From: Mesorhizobium escarrei
Lineage (GTDB): Bacteria; Pseudomonadota; Alphaproteobacteria; Rhizobiales; Rhizobiaceae
Length of the DNA: 51,954 nt
NCBI RefSeq assembly: GCF_935825525.1
Contig: NZ_CAKXZT010000057.1
Span: forward strand, 1-51,954
Reading direction: 5' to 3'
The translations under genes and the position numbers were made by a program. The notes under the pieces were generated by a model, which worked only from the letters and a program-made list of their open reading frames with translations, made no database searches and was not told where the DNA came from. Positions within the stretch are counted from its first letter, which is position 1, and every line of letters starts with the position of its first letter. Below are positions 10,184 through 18,508 of this stretch, in pieces.

Positions 10184-10828
10184 TCAAGAGTTGCCCTTAA
10201 CCACGGCAATGGCTTTCTCGACATCCGGCAATATGCGCTCGACCATGCGGTCGATGCCCTTGGCATTCGGGTGCAGGCCGTCCTCAAGTTGCAAAGCTGG
10301 TTCGCCGGCGACGCCGTCGAGAAAGAACGGATAGAGCGGGACGCCGTATTTTTCCGCCAGCATCGGGAAGATCGCGTCAAAGCCTTTCTGGTAATCGGCG
10401 CCCAGATTGGGTGCGGCGCGCATGCCGGCCAGCAGCACGGCGATGTTGCGCTGCTTCAGCTTCGCCAGCATGGCGTCCAGATTTTTTTGCGTGATATCGG
10501 GAGAAACGCCGCGCAGCATGTCGTTGGCACCGAGTTCGAGTATGACAAGCTGCGTACCGTCCGGCACCGACCAGTCGAGCCGCGACAGGCCGCCACTCGA
10601 CGTATCGCCGGATACACCGGCGTTGGCAACGGTCACATCGTGGCCCTTGGCGCGAAGTGCTGCCTGGAGTTTTTGGGTGAAGCCTTCGTGCGGTCCGAGG
10701 CCAAAGCCCGCCATCAGGCTGTCGCCGAAGCCGACGATCCTGAACGGCTCGGCGCGCGCCGAAGAAATGGCGCCGCAAATTCCGAGGAAAAGGACGAAGG
10801 CTGCGGCAAGTCGGTGTTTGAAAGCCAT
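10184..10828 (-). CDS. tesA: Arylesterase / TesA-like SGNH hydrolase, periplasmic
   Basis: 214 aa from MAFKHRLAAAFVLFLG, with a signal peptide ending near SSARA (about residue 26). SGNH blocks: I with catalytic Ser in GFGDSLMAGFGL (Ser37), II/III with LELGANDMLRG, and V with DGLHPNAKG (Asp183, His186). It cleaves acyl esters or thioesters in the periplasm, like E. coli TesA. The gene is divergent from the ABC pair, the same order as tesA/ybbA-ybbP in E. coli. An upstream in-frame Met at 10843 is possible. A much longer reading into the ABC gene is a shadow. Confidence 0.92.
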   Translation of the reverse strand: MAFKHRLAAAFVLFLGICGAISSARAEPFRIVGFGDSLMAGFGLGPHEGFTQKLQAALRAKGHDVTVANAGVSGDTSSGGLSRLDWSVPDGTQLVILELGANDMLRGVSPDITQKNLDAMLAKLKQRNIAVLLAGMRAAPNLGADYQKGFDAIFPMLAEKYGVPLYPFFLDGVAGEPALQLEDGLHPNAKGIDRMVERILPDVEKAIAVVKGNS

Positions 10829-10913
10829 GCGGCAGGGCCCCATATGACCGGGAACATTATACTGGCGGTAGGCGGAATTCTGGCCTCCCTTTCCCATATA
10901 GGACGATTTTATT

Positions 10914-11609
10914 TTGACAGAAGCCGTCATCGCGCTGAAAAATGTATCGCTGACGCTCGGCGAAGGAGCGTCTTCCGTCCATGTGCTGAAAGGCGTCAGC
11001 CTAGACGTGGCAAGTGGCGAGGCGACCGGCATCGTCGGGCCGTCGGGCTCGGGAAAGTCGACGCTGCTGATGGTTTTGGCCGGCTTGGAAAGGGTCGATT
11101 CGGGTATGGTACGAATCGCCGGCGAATTGCTGAACGGCAAGAGCGAAGACCAGATCGCGTCGTTTCGCGGGCGAAACATTGGCATCGTCTTCCAGTCTTT
11201 CCACCTCATTCCCAACATGACGGCGCTCGAAAATGTCGCAGTGCCGCTGGAACTTGCCGGCCATGCCGATCCGTTCGGGGTGGCGGCGAGGGAACTGGAG
11301 GCGGTGGGCTTGAGCGACCGCGTCACTCACTATCCCGGCGAATTGTCCGGCGGCGAACAGCAGCGTGTGGCGATCGCCCGGGCACTGGCGCCTTCGCCGC
11401 GCATCCTGATCGCCGACGAGCCGACCGGCAATCTAGACCAGGCAACGGGACGGCAGGTTGCCGATCTTCTGTTCGCCAAAGCGGCCGAGCGCGGCATGAC
11501 GCTGGTGCTGGTCACCCACGATCCGGCGCTCGCCGCACGCTGCTCCCGGCAGGTGTCGATGCGGTCGGGCCGGATCGAGGATGCACCATTGTTTAAAGTG
11601 ACGGCGTAG
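10914..11609 (+). CDS. ybbA: ABC transporter ATPase, YbbA/LolD type
   Basis: 231 aa, beginning at a TTG codon (TTG ACA GAA GCC) because no ATG precedes the conserved N-terminus. Walker A GPSGSGKST near residue 45, Q-loop FQSFHLIP, ABC signature LSGGEQQRV near 145, Walker B ILIADEPTGNLD, and the switch His in VLVTHDP are all intact. It belongs to the MacB/LolD-like ATPases that drive FtsX-type permeases. Four bases separate its stop from the permease start, so the two form an operon. Divergent from tesA, with an 85-bp intergenic region for both promoters. Confidence 0.93.
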   Translation: MTEAVIALKNVSLTLGEGASSVHVLKGVSLDVASGEATGIVGPSGSGKSTLLMVLAGLERVDSGMVRIAGELLNGKSEDQIASFRGRNIGIVFQSFHLIPNMTALENVAVPLELAGHADPFGVAARELEAVGLSDRVTHYPGELSGGEQQRVAIARALAPSPRILIADEPTGNLDQATGRQVADLLFAKAAERGMTLVLVTHDPALAARCSRQVSMRSGRIEDAPLFKVTA

Positions 11610-11613
11610 CGCA

Positions 11614-14295
11614 ATGACCGACAAGACCCCCTCATCCGGCCCTTCGGGCCACCTTCTCCCCGCCGGGGGGAAGAGGCTGGCGCCGATGTTGGCGACCTCT
11701 TCTCCCCTCGGGGAGAAGGTGGCCGCGAAGCGGCCAGATGAGGGGGTTGCCTGGTCGCGCACGCTGAAGCTCGCCTTCCGTTTCTCGCTGCGCGAGATGC
11801 GCGGCGGGCTGTCCGGCTTCCTGATCTTCCTTGCCTGCATTGCGCTTGGCGTCGCGGCGATCGGCGGCGTCAATTCGGTGGCCCGGGCGATTACCGCCGG
11901 TGTCGCCAACGAAGGCCAGTCGCTGCTCGGCGGCGATCTTCGTTTTCAGCTCAATCAGCGCGCCGCGACGCAGGCCGAGCAGGTCTTTCTTGACGGGCTG
12001 GGCACGGTCTCGCACAGCGCCAACATGCGCTCGATGGCGCGGCTCGAGGACGGCTCCGACCAGGCGCTGGTCGAAGCCAAGGCGGTCGACGGCGCTTATC
12101 CGCTCTATGGCGCGCTGGAGACCGAACCGGTGCTGTCGAAGCAGGAATTGTTCGGCGAAAAATCTGGTGTTTTCGGCGCCGCCGCACCCGACCTTTTGTT
12201 CGAGCGGTTGGACCTTCGGATCGGTGACCGGCTGAAGCTGGGCAGCGCCACCTTCGAACTGCGCGCCCGGCTCGTCAACGAGCCGGACGCGGTATCCGAC
12301 GGCTTCGGCTTTGCGCCGCGGCTGATGATCTCGACGGACGGGCTTGCCGCTTCCGGTTTGATCCAGCCCGGCAGCCTGGTCGAGAACGCCTACAAGGTCC
12401 GCCTGCCCGGCGGCACCGGCGAGGCGCGCATAAAAGCCATTCAGGATCAGGCGGCGGAGGATTTTCCCGAGTCCGGCTGGTCGATCCGCACGCGCAGCAA
12501 TGCAGCACCGGCGTTGTCGTCCAATATCGAACGGTTTTCGCAGTTCCTGACGCTGGTCGGGCTGACGGCGCTGGTGGTCGGCGGCGTCGGCGTGGCCAAT
12601 GCGGTGCGCGCCTATCTCGACGGCAAGCGCGGCGTCATCGCCACCTTCAAGAGCCTGGGGGCTTCGGGCGGTTTCGTGTTTGCCGTCTACCTCGTGCAGA
12701 TCCTGATGATCGCCGCGCTTGGCATCACGCTCGGCGTCGTGCTAGGCGCGCTGATGCCGTTCGCGGCGAGCGCGGCGCTCCAGTCGATCATTCCGGTGCC
12801 GGCGGAGGGCGGATTCTATCCCGGCGCGCTCGGCATGGCGGCGCTGTTCGGACTGCTGGTGACGCTGGCTTTCGCCTTGCTGCCGCTCGGCCGTGCGCGC
12901 GACGTGCCGGCGACGGCGCTGTTTCGTGAAATGGGTTTTGAGGGCCGCGGTTTTCCGCGTCCGCTCTACACGGCGGCGGCGCTCGGCATTGCGCTGCTGC
13001 TGGCGGCGCTGGCCATTCTGTTTTCCGGCGACCGCTACATCGCCTCGATCTTCGTCGGCGCCACCATTTTTGCTTTTTTGGTGCTGCGCCTTGTCGGCGC
13101 GCTGGTGCAGTGGGCCGCCAAAAGGAGCCCGCGCGTTGGCTCGACGGTGCTCAGGCTCGCCATCGGCAACATCCATCGGCCGGGCGCCTTGACGCCGTCG
13201 GTGGTGCTGTCGCTGGGACTGGGGCTGACGCTTCTGGTGACGCTGGCGCTGATCGACGGCAATCTCAGGCGGCAGATTTCCGGCAGCCTGCCGGAACGGG
13301 CGCCGAACTTCTTCTTCGTAGACATCCAAAGCAGCGATGTCGATGCGTTCTCGGCGCTGGTCGGCAGGGAGGCGCCGCAAGGCACGCTGGTCAAGGTGCC
13401 GATGCTACGCGGCCGGGTGATGGCACTGAACGGCGTCGACGTCGACAAGGTCAAGGTACCTGCGGAAGGGGCCTGGGTGCTGCGCGGCGATCGCGGGCTG
13501 ACCTACCAGGCCAGAATTCCTGCGAATGCGACGCTGACCGAAGGCACATGGTGGCCGGACAACTATGCCGGCGAGCCGCTGGTGTCGTTTTCGGCCGAGG
13601 AAGGCAAAGAGATCGGGCTGAAACTCGGCGATACCGTCACCGTCAACGTGCTTGGCCGCAACGTGACGGCGAAGATCGCCAATTTCCGCCAGGTCGAGTG
13701 GGAGACGATGGGCATCAATTTCGTCATGGTGTTCTCGCCCAGCACATTTGCCGGCGCGCCGCATAGCTGGCTGGCGACGCTGACCGAAAAGGGCGCGTCG
13801 CCGGCCGACGATGCCCGGCTTCTCAACGCCGTCACCCGTGCCTTTCCCGCGGTGACGACAGTCAGGGTCAAGGACGCGCTTGACATCGTCAACCGGCTGG
13901 TGGCGCAACTCGGCACCGCGATCAGGGCCGCGGCCGGCGTGGCGCTGATCGCCTCGGTGCTGGTGCTGGCCGGCGCGTTGGCGGCCGGCAACCGCGCCCG
14001 CATCCACGATGCGGTGGTGCTCAAGACGCTGGGCGCCACCAGGAAGACGCTGATCGCGGCGTTTTCACTGGAATACATGCTGATCGGCCTCGCCACCGCG
14101 ATCTTCGCGCTGGCGGCAGGCGGGATTGCGGCGTGGTTCGTTGTCGCGCGCGTCATGACGCTGCCGTCGCATTTCATGCCCGATGTGGCGGTGGCAACCA
14201 TCGTCTTTGCTTTGCTGGTCACGGTCGGCATCGGCCTCGCCGGCACCTGGCGGGTGCTGGGCCACAAGGCGGCGCCGGTGCTGCGCAATCTCTGA
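11614..14295 (+). CDS. ybbP: FtsX-type ABC permease, YbbP family
   Basis: 893 aa with two FtsX domains and about ten membrane helices: a first helix at about 55-75, a four-helix group at 300-440, another at 480-560, a large periplasmic part (about 570-760) and final helices at 770-885. It is the membrane partner of the upstream YbbA ATPase; family members probably move or extract hydrophobic substrates, and the exact cargo is unknown. Oddity: codons 5-44 are encoded by a 120-bp palindromic repeat, so the N-terminus is not conserved sequence and family similarity begins at about RTLKLAFRFSLREMRGG. Translation could also begin inside the repeat at Met25 (11686). Confidence 0.9.
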   Translation: MTDKTPSSGPSGHLLPAGGKRLAPMLATSSPLGEKVAAKRPDEGVAWSRTLKLAFRFSLREMRGGLSGFLIFLACIALGVAAIGGVNSVARAITAGVANEGQSLLGGDLRFQLNQRAATQAEQVFLDGLGTVSHSANMRSMARLEDGSDQALVEAKAVDGAYPLYGALETEPVLSKQELFGEKSGVFGAAAPDLLFERLDLRIGDRLKLGSATFELRARLVNEPDAVSDGFGFAPRLMISTDGLAASGLIQPGSLVENAYKVRLPGGTGEARIKAIQDQAAEDFPESGWSIRTRSNAAPALSSNIERFSQFLTLVGLTALVVGGVGVANAVRAYLDGKRGVIATFKSLGASGGFVFAVYLVQILMIAALGITLGVVLGALMPFAASAALQSIIPVPAEGGFYPGALGMAALFGLLVTLAFALLPLGRARDVPATALFREMGFEGRGFPRPLYTAAALGIALLLAALAILFSGDRYIASIFVGATIFAFLVLRLVGALVQWAAKRSPRVGSTVLRLAIGNIHRPGALTPSVVLSLGLGLTLLVTLALIDGNLRRQISGSLPERAPNFFFVDIQSSDVDAFSALVGREAPQGTLVKVPMLRGRVMALNGVDVDKVKVPAEGAWVLRGDRGLTYQARIPANATLTEGTWWPDNYAGEPLVSFSAEEGKEIGLKLGDTVTVNVLGRNVTAKIANFRQVEWETMGINFVMVFSPSTFAGAPHSWLATLTEKGASPADDARLLNAVTRAFPAVTTVRVKDALDIVNRLVAQLGTAIRAAAGVALIASVLVLAGALAAGNRARIHDAVVLKTLGATRKTLIAAFSLEYMLIGLATAIFALAAGGIAAWFVVARVMTLPSHFMPDVAVATIVFALLVTVGIGLAGTWRVLGHKAAPVLRNL
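11627..11746. repeat. 120-bp palindromic repeat inside the ybbP 5' coding end
   Basis: Ends are CCCCCTCATCCGGCC and GGCCAGATGAGGGGG (14 of 15 positions inverted). Internal arms are CCACCTTCTCCCC and GGGGAGAAGGTGG. The length is exactly 40 codons and the frame stays open. The same CTTCTCCCC/GGGGAGAAG arms occur in ftsY (28112-28275) and at 16790-16868. Confidence 0.85.
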
Positions 14296-14418
14296 TCTGC
14301 GAGGGAACTGCAAGCTCAAGGCGACCGGATTCGGTTAAATCTTGTTAATGTTGGGCTTCTTAACGCCGATAAATCCGGATTTTTGCTACTTCACGAAGCA
14401 TTACGTCCGGTTACGGTC

Positions 14419-14447
14419 TTGTTCTTGACGCCAATAACCATCATATT
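14419..14447 (+). promoter_or_regulatory. Candidate housekeeping promoter for the BI-1 gene
   Basis: TTGTTC at 14419-14424 and CATATT at 14442-14447 are separated by 17 bases, close to the rhizobial CTTGAC-N17-CTATAT pattern. It sits about 90 bases before the start of the downstream gene. The rest of 14296-14536 holds no gene. By eye only. Confidence 0.35.
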
Positions 14448-14536
14448 CCGCGGCAGGCATGCTGGAGCCCCGCCAGCGGCGCCTCGGTCCAAACCGACCG
14501 GACACCGGACGGGGCAGAAGCAATATGAGGATTTCC

Positions 14537-15316
14537 ATGGCTGAACCCGTTCGCAATTATCAGACGCGTGCCGTGCCCGGCGTCGGCGTCGATGCTGCTA
14601 TCGACCAGGGCCTGCGCGCTTATATGATCAAGGTCTACAATCTGATGGGGCTTGGCCTCCTCATCACCGGCCTCGCCGCGGTCGGAACGATCATGCTGGC
14701 CACCACCACCGATCCGGCTTCGGCGGTCGCTACGCTGCCCAACGGCGATATGCTGACATCCTTCGGCTACGCGATCTTCGGCTCGCCGCTGAAATGGCTG
14801 GTGATCTTTGCCCCGCTGGCAGCGGTGCTGTTCCTGTCGTTCCGCGTCCAGTCGATGAGCGTTTCGGCCGCGCAGACGACGTTCTGGGTCTATGCCGGCC
14901 TCGTCGGCCTGTCGCTGTCGTCGATCTTCCTGGTCTACACCACCGCCAGCATCTCGCAGACCTTCTTCGCCACCGCCGCCGCCTTTGGCGGACTGTCGCT
15001 CTACGGCTACACAACCAAGCGCGATCTTTCCGCGCTCGGTTCGTTCCTGATCATGGGCCTGGTCGGTCTGATCATCGCCAGTGTGATCAACATCTTCCTG
15101 CAGTCGTCGGCGCTTACCTTCGCCGTTTCGGCGATCGGCGTACTGATCTTCGCAGGGCTGACCGCCTACGACACGCAGAACATCAAGGAGATGTATTTCG
15201 AGGGCGACGAGACCGATGTCGCCGGCCGCAAGGCGATCATGGGCGCTCTGAGGCTCTATCTTGACTTCATCAACCTGTTCATGTTCCTGCTGCAGTTCAT
15301 GGGCGATCGCCGTTAA
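14537..15316 (+). CDS. BAX inhibitor-1 (YccA/YbhL) family membrane protein
   Basis: 259 aa from MAEPVRNYQTRAVPGVGVD; GAGG six bases before this ATG decides between it and the Met four codons upstream. Seven hydrophobic helices; the family features VYNLMGLGLLITG at the first helix and AGLTAYDTQNIKEMYFEG followed by GALRLYLDFINLFMFLLQ at the C-terminus are present, including the Asp pair linked to pH-dependent calcium leak in BsYetJ. It is an inner-membrane protein; roles in proteostasis (FtsH modulation by YccA) or ion leak are known for relatives. Followed by an intrinsic terminator at 15353-15382. Confidence 0.95.
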   Translation: MAEPVRNYQTRAVPGVGVDAAIDQGLRAYMIKVYNLMGLGLLITGLAAVGTIMLATTTDPASAVATLPNGDMLTSFGYAIFGSPLKWLVIFAPLAAVLFLSFRVQSMSVSAAQTTFWVYAGLVGLSLSSIFLVYTTASISQTFFATAAAFGGLSLYGYTTKRDLSALGSFLIMGLVGLIIASVINIFLQSSALTFAVSAIGVLIFAGLTAYDTQNIKEMYFEGDETDVAGRKAIMGALRLYLDFINLFMFLLQFMGDRR

Positions 15317-15352
15317 AAGCGGTCCCTGAGTCTGTGGACCAGCGAATTTGGA

Positions 15353-15382
15353 AAGGGCGGCCCAACGGCCGCCCTTCCTTTT
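15353..15382 (+). terminator. Intrinsic terminator of the BI-1 gene
   Basis: Perfect 10-bp stem AAGGGCGGCC / GGCCGCCCTT with loop CAAC, followed by CCTTTT. It lies 37 bases after the stop codon. Confidence 0.85.
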
Positions 15383-15431
15383 ATGCCGGCCTTTGCTGTG
15401 ATAGAAGGCAGATGAACGGCTTGCATAAATT

Positions 15432-16004
15432 ATGAGCAGCATCACGATACGCGGCGCGACACCGGCCGATCTCGATCGGATCACCGACATCTATGCCGAT
15501 GCGGTGACCCACGGCACGGCGAGCTACGAACTGGAGCCGCCTGATCGTGCCGAGATGGGCGAGCGCTTCGACAGTTTGATAGCGGGCGGCTTTCCCTATC
15601 TGGTGGCGGAAAAAGACGGCATCGTGCTCGGCTATGCCTATGCCGGCCCGTTCCGGGCGCGGCCTGCGTACCGGTTCATCGTCGAAGATTCTGTCTATGT
15701 CTCGCCCGAGGCAAAGGGCCATGGCATCGGGCTGAAGTTGATGCAAGGGCTGATCGAGGCGGCCGAGGCGGCGGGCTTCCGCCAGATCATCGCGGTGATC
15801 GGCGACGGTCGGCCGGACAGTGCCTCGGTCCGGCTGCATGAAAAGCTCGGCTTTCGCCATTCGGGCCGTCTGGAAGGCTCCGGCTACAAGCACGGACGCT
15901 GGCTCGACACAGTGTTCATGCAACTGCCGATCAATGGTTGGTCTCTGGTTCCGCCCGATCCCAACTCACTGCCGGAACGGAGATTCCGCCAGCAAAACAA
16001 GTAA
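15432..16004 (+). CDS. GNAT N-acetyltransferase, phosphinothricin-acetyltransferase-like
   Basis: 190 aa. The fold matches Pat/Bar-type enzymes: ITIRGATPADLDRITDIYAD at the N-terminus, TASYELEPPDRAEM, the central GYAYAGPFRARPAYRF, ENSVYV-like EDSVYVSPEAKGHGIG with the acetyl-CoA loop, and HEKLGFRHSGRLEGSGYKHG near the end. Such enzymes acetylate the amino group of phosphinothricin, methionine sulfoximine or related compounds. The last ~15 residues are not part of the domain. It ends exactly where the convergent DUF2794 gene ends, with no spacer. Confidence 0.92.
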   Translation: MSSITIRGATPADLDRITDIYADAVTHGTASYELEPPDRAEMGERFDSLIAGGFPYLVAEKDGIVLGYAYAGPFRARPAYRFIVEDSVYVSPEAKGHGIGLKLMQGLIEAAEAAGFRQIIAVIGDGRPDSASVRLHEKLGFRHSGRLEGSGYKHGRWLDTVFMQLPINGWSLVPPDPNSLPERRFRQQNK

Positions 16005-16391
16005 TTAGGCCTCGACCAGTTTCAGCGTGCGGTCGAAGACGCCAAGGACGCGGCCAAGTTCCTGGCCGCGCTTGAGGATGCGGCCGCCAGCGGCAATGAC
16101 GGCGAAAGCGCCTTGCCGGCGCGCCAGCTTCGGATCCTTGACGATCTGGAACAGCGGCACCTCGCTGGTGCGACGGAAGACGGAAAAGACGGCGCGGTCG
16201 GTGAGATGGTCGATGGCGTAGTCTCGCCATTCATTGGCGGCGACCATGCGCCTGTAAAGCCTCAGGATCTGGTCCAATTCACGCCGGTCGAACCGCACCG
16301 GCTGGTCGAGGCGTTCACGTCTTGCCTCATGCAGCGGGATCAGTATTGCGGATGCGTCCCCATCCTCCGTCCCACTGCCGTGATCAGTCAT
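16005..16391 (-). CDS. DUF2794 family protein
   Basis: 128 aa from MTDHGSGTEDGDASAILIP. The core is VRFDRRELDQILRLYRRMVAANEWRDYAIDHL, then AVFSVFRRTSEVPLFQIVKDP and a C-terminal GQELGRVLGVFDRTLKLVE. The family is confined to alphaproteobacteria and has no known function; the predicted fold is soluble alpha/beta. The start is chosen because the next upstream Mets lie in non-conserved sequence. It is divergent from the structured region at 16.6-16.77 kb and abuts the acetyltransferase stop. Confidence 0.88.
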   Translation of the reverse strand: MTDHGSGTEDGDASAILIPLHEARRERLDQPVRFDRRELDQILRLYRRMVAANEWRDYAIDHLTDRAVFSVFRRTSEVPLFQIVKDPKLARRQGAFAVIAAGGRILKRGQELGRVLGVFDRTLKLVEA

Positions 16392-16599
16392 GCCTCGATC
16401 CCTTCGAATGAATCTTACACTCATCAAAGTTGGCGCTTTCGCCATGGAATTGCAAGCCCAGCTGGGCAAAGGCGGGCGGCGCACCGTTTCCGCGGTGTCC
16501 AGTCACATTTATAAAAACGCCCGTTGGAATTGGTGATGCCTCGCCACAATTCTGCCTTGTTTTATCCGCGCTAATGCCCCAATCTCCGACGAATTTACG

Positions 16600-16768
16600 G
16601 GTGTTGCCTGAGACGGTTCGGTCCGGCACTGGCTCGTAAACCCCAAGCCCCCCGCCCACGGGTCTGCGTCGGATCGAACCAACCTCGGTTTTTCCATGGG
16701 AAAAATCGAGTGCGACGATCCCAAAACCTAAATGACCGGCGTCAGAAGCAAGCTGACGTCGGTTTTTT
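16600..16768 (+). ncRNA. Candidate structured small RNA with intrinsic terminator
   Basis: No convincing reading frame. Three stable helices on the plus strand: (1) GGTTCGGTCC at 16615-16624 with GGATCGAACC at 16671-16680, 10 bp with one G-U, enclosing a 46-base apical part; (2) CTCGGTTTTTCC at 16684-16695 with GGAAAAATCGAG at 16699-16710, 12 bp with a 3-base loop; (3) CCGGCGTCAG at 16736-16745 with CTGACGTCGG at 16753-16762, followed by six T, an intrinsic terminator. Stem-stem-terminator layout is typical of rhizobial trans-acting RNAs. The 5' end is a guess; the transcript may begin anywhere from about 16560. It could instead be a leader or a 3' UTR, but no gene in the right orientation is close. 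16392-16600 holds nothing else recognisable. Confidence 0.6.
16736..16768 (+). terminator. Intrinsic terminator of the candidate RNA
   Basis: 10-bp stem (one G-U) with loop AAGCAAG, followed by TTTTTT at 16763-16768. No protein gene ends just upstream on this strand, so it implies an untranslated transcript. Confidence 0.85.
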
Positions 16769-16789
16769 ATTGGCCGAGTGAATGCGCGC

Positions 16790-16868
16790 GGCCTTCCCTT
16801 CTCCCTTGTGGGGTCCGAAGGCCTCGCCCGCCCCTTCGGGCCCCTCAAGGGGAGAAGGAGAGGTTCCC
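16790..16868. repeat. Palindromic CTTCTCCC/GGGGAGAAG repeat
   Basis: CCCTTCTCCCTTGTGGGG on the left and CCCCTCAAGGGGAGAAGG on the right, around GGCCTCGCCCGCCCCTTCGG. Same family as the repeats inside ybbP and ftsY, but here intergenic, next to the stop of the DUF1223 gene. Confidence 0.7.
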
Positions 16869-16870
16869 GC

Positions 16871-17665
16871 TTAAGGCTTGTGGATCAAGGCGGCGCCCAG
16901 GATGGGACCCGGCAGGCCGTCCTTGCCCACGGACTGCAGCAGCACGGCGCAGCCGCCTTTCTTGGCAATCACGCTCATCGGCAATTCGTAGCGCTGCGCC
17001 TTGCCCTGCCACATGCCGGCGGTCTGGATGCCGGAGACGGCGTTCCAATAAGTCATGCTGCGGCCGGTGTTTTCGCCCTTGCCGATCTTGATCGTCTGCG
17101 GCGGGTCGAAATAGACGATGACGACATGGGCATCGCTGGGGCCGCTCCCGGCATCGCCGGCGTCGATGATGACGCGGTCGCTGGTCCGGCTGACGTTGAT
17201 GCTGACCCGCATGCCTTCGCCGGATGTTTCCATGCGGGCGAGCGCGCCGTCGACTTCCTCGCGGCGGGCGCCGTTGACATGGCTGCGGCCATTGATGACG
17301 GCCTGCGGCGTATAGACCGAGCGGCTGCCGAAGGCACGCATATACTCATACTGCCGCTCGGTGTTCTCCTTGCGGCTCAGCGTGTCCTTCCAACCGAGAT
17401 AATCCCAGTAGTCGACGTGATAGGCGAGCGCGACGATGTTCTCCTTGGCGGCAAGCTCGGCGAAAAACGCATCGGCCGGCAGGCAGGAACTGCAGCCCTG
17501 GCTGGTGAAGAGCTCGACCACGCCCAACGGCTGGCCGGCCAAGGATTTATCTGTCCGTGACCGGTCGGCCCCGCCGGCAAGCGCATTTCCGGCGAGGCCA
17601 GCGCCGGCAAGCACCGAGAGGGCCAGCGCAAATGCCGCAAGCCGCAATGGTCTTCGAGGTGTCAT
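16871..17665 (-). CDS. DUF1223 secreted thioredoxin-like protein
   Basis: 264 aa. A signal peptide (RLAAFALALSVLAGAGLAGN, cleavage near residue 30) sends it to the periplasm. The conserved FTSQGCSSCLPADAFF carries a CxxC pair at about residues 58-61 on a thioredoxin-like fold, followed by the family segments YHVDYWDYLGWKD and RSVYTPQAVINGR. DUF1223 proteins have no defined substrate; a thiol-disulphide or redox role is a reasonable inference from CSSC and location. Divergent from the ceramidase-like gene, with a 177-bp spacer in which I see nothing definite. Confidence 0.9.
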   Translation of the reverse strand: MTPRRPLRLAAFALALSVLAGAGLAGNALAGGADRSRTDKSLAGQPLGVVELFTSQGCSSCLPADAFFAELAAKENIVALAYHVDYWDYLGWKDTLSRKENTERQYEYMRAFGSRSVYTPQAVINGRSHVNGARREEVDGALARMETSGEGMRVSINVSRTSDRVIIDAGDAGSGPSDAHVVIVYFDPPQTIKIGKGENTGRSMTYWNAVSGIQTAGMWQGKAQRYELPMSVIAKKGGCAVLLQSVGKDGLPGPILGAALIHKP

Positions 17666-17842
17666 GGCCGTTTCGACTCCCGCCGGTGATGGCCGGCTTT
17701 GTTCTGATTGGCAAAATATGTGGCAGAAGCGGCAGTCAACGGGAAGTCACGTTGCGGTGAAACTTTGCGCTGCAACCAGCTGCAAGGGCGCAACAGGACG
17801 GGCTACACTTCAAGATAGAAACCGATTCGGGCAACAATCAGC

Positions 17843-18508
17843 ATGTGGCAAACTCTCGTGACGCCGGTCGACCTGTACTGCGAGCGGGGCGGGCCGGAGT
17901 TCTGGGCCGAGCCGGTCAACGCACTGACCAATATGGCTTTTCTTGTTGCCGGGCTGTGGGGTGTCCGAGAGGTGCGCCGGCGTGGCACAGGCATCTACGC
18001 CGAAATGCTGGCCTGGTGGGTGATGGCGATCGGCATCGGCTCGGCGCTGTTCCACACCTTTGCCAACCATGTCACGGTCTGGGCCGACGTCCTGCCGATC
18101 GCCGGGTTCACGCTGGCCTACACGCTGTTCAACCTGCGCCGTTTCCTCGGCATGAAATGGGGCAAGGCGATCGCCATCTTCTTCGCCTTCTATGCCGTCA
18201 CCGGGTTGTTGACCTGGGCCGTGCCGGACTGGCTGCGCCAGGCATCGAACGGCACGACCGGCTATCTGCCGCCCTTCCTGGCGCTCGCCTTCTTCGGCGC
18301 CTGGGTGGCGGCGAGCGGCAACCGCGCCGGCTGGTACAATCTGGCAGGCTCAGCGATCTTCGTCGTGTCGGTCATCTTCAGGACGATCGATCCGCTGGTC
18401 TGCGGCAGCTTCCCGCTCGGCACGCATTTCCTGTGGCACATCCTCAACGGGCTGATGCTCGGCGTGCTGCTGGCGGCGGCGGCGCGGTTCGGCAAGGTAG
18501 GGCAGTAG
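17843..18508 (+). CDS. Ceramidase-like CREST-family membrane protein
   Basis: 221 aa with seven hydrophobic helices. CREST-family metal-site residues are visible: the N-terminal EPVNALTNMAF, the Ser and His of IGSALFHTFANH, the Asp of WADVLPI and the C-terminal HFLWHILNG with its His pair. Eukaryotic alkaline ceramidases of this family hydrolyse ceramide with a Zn ion; the bacterial substrate is unknown. The last codons and stop (GTA GGG CAG TAG) are the first unit of the downstream GTAGGGCA array, so the C-terminus may have been altered by the repeat. Confidence 0.85.
   Translation: MWQTLVTPVDLYCERGGPEFWAEPVNALTNMAFLVAGLWGVREVRRRGTGIYAEMLAWWVMAIGIGSALFHTFANHVTVWADVLPIAGFTLAYTLFNLRRFLGMKWGKAIAIFFAFYAVTGLLTWAVPDWLRQASNGTTGYLPPFLALAFFGAWVAASGNRAGWYNLAGSAIFVVSVIFRTIDPLVCGSFPLGTHFLWHILNGLMLGVLLAAAARFGKVGQ

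Noticed and set aside
16600..16768. Known housekeeping RNA (6S, SRP or tmRNA)
   Set aside because: No GGAAGG tetraloop region of SRP RNA, no tmRNA tag or tRNA-like end, and no fthC or zapA neighbour typical for 6S; a 6S-like fold was considered, but I could not show its long closing stem.
16384..16848. 154-aa frame across the structured region
   Set aside because: Runs through the terminator and hairpins and a repeat, has no similarity to any family I know; the untranslated interpretation fits better.
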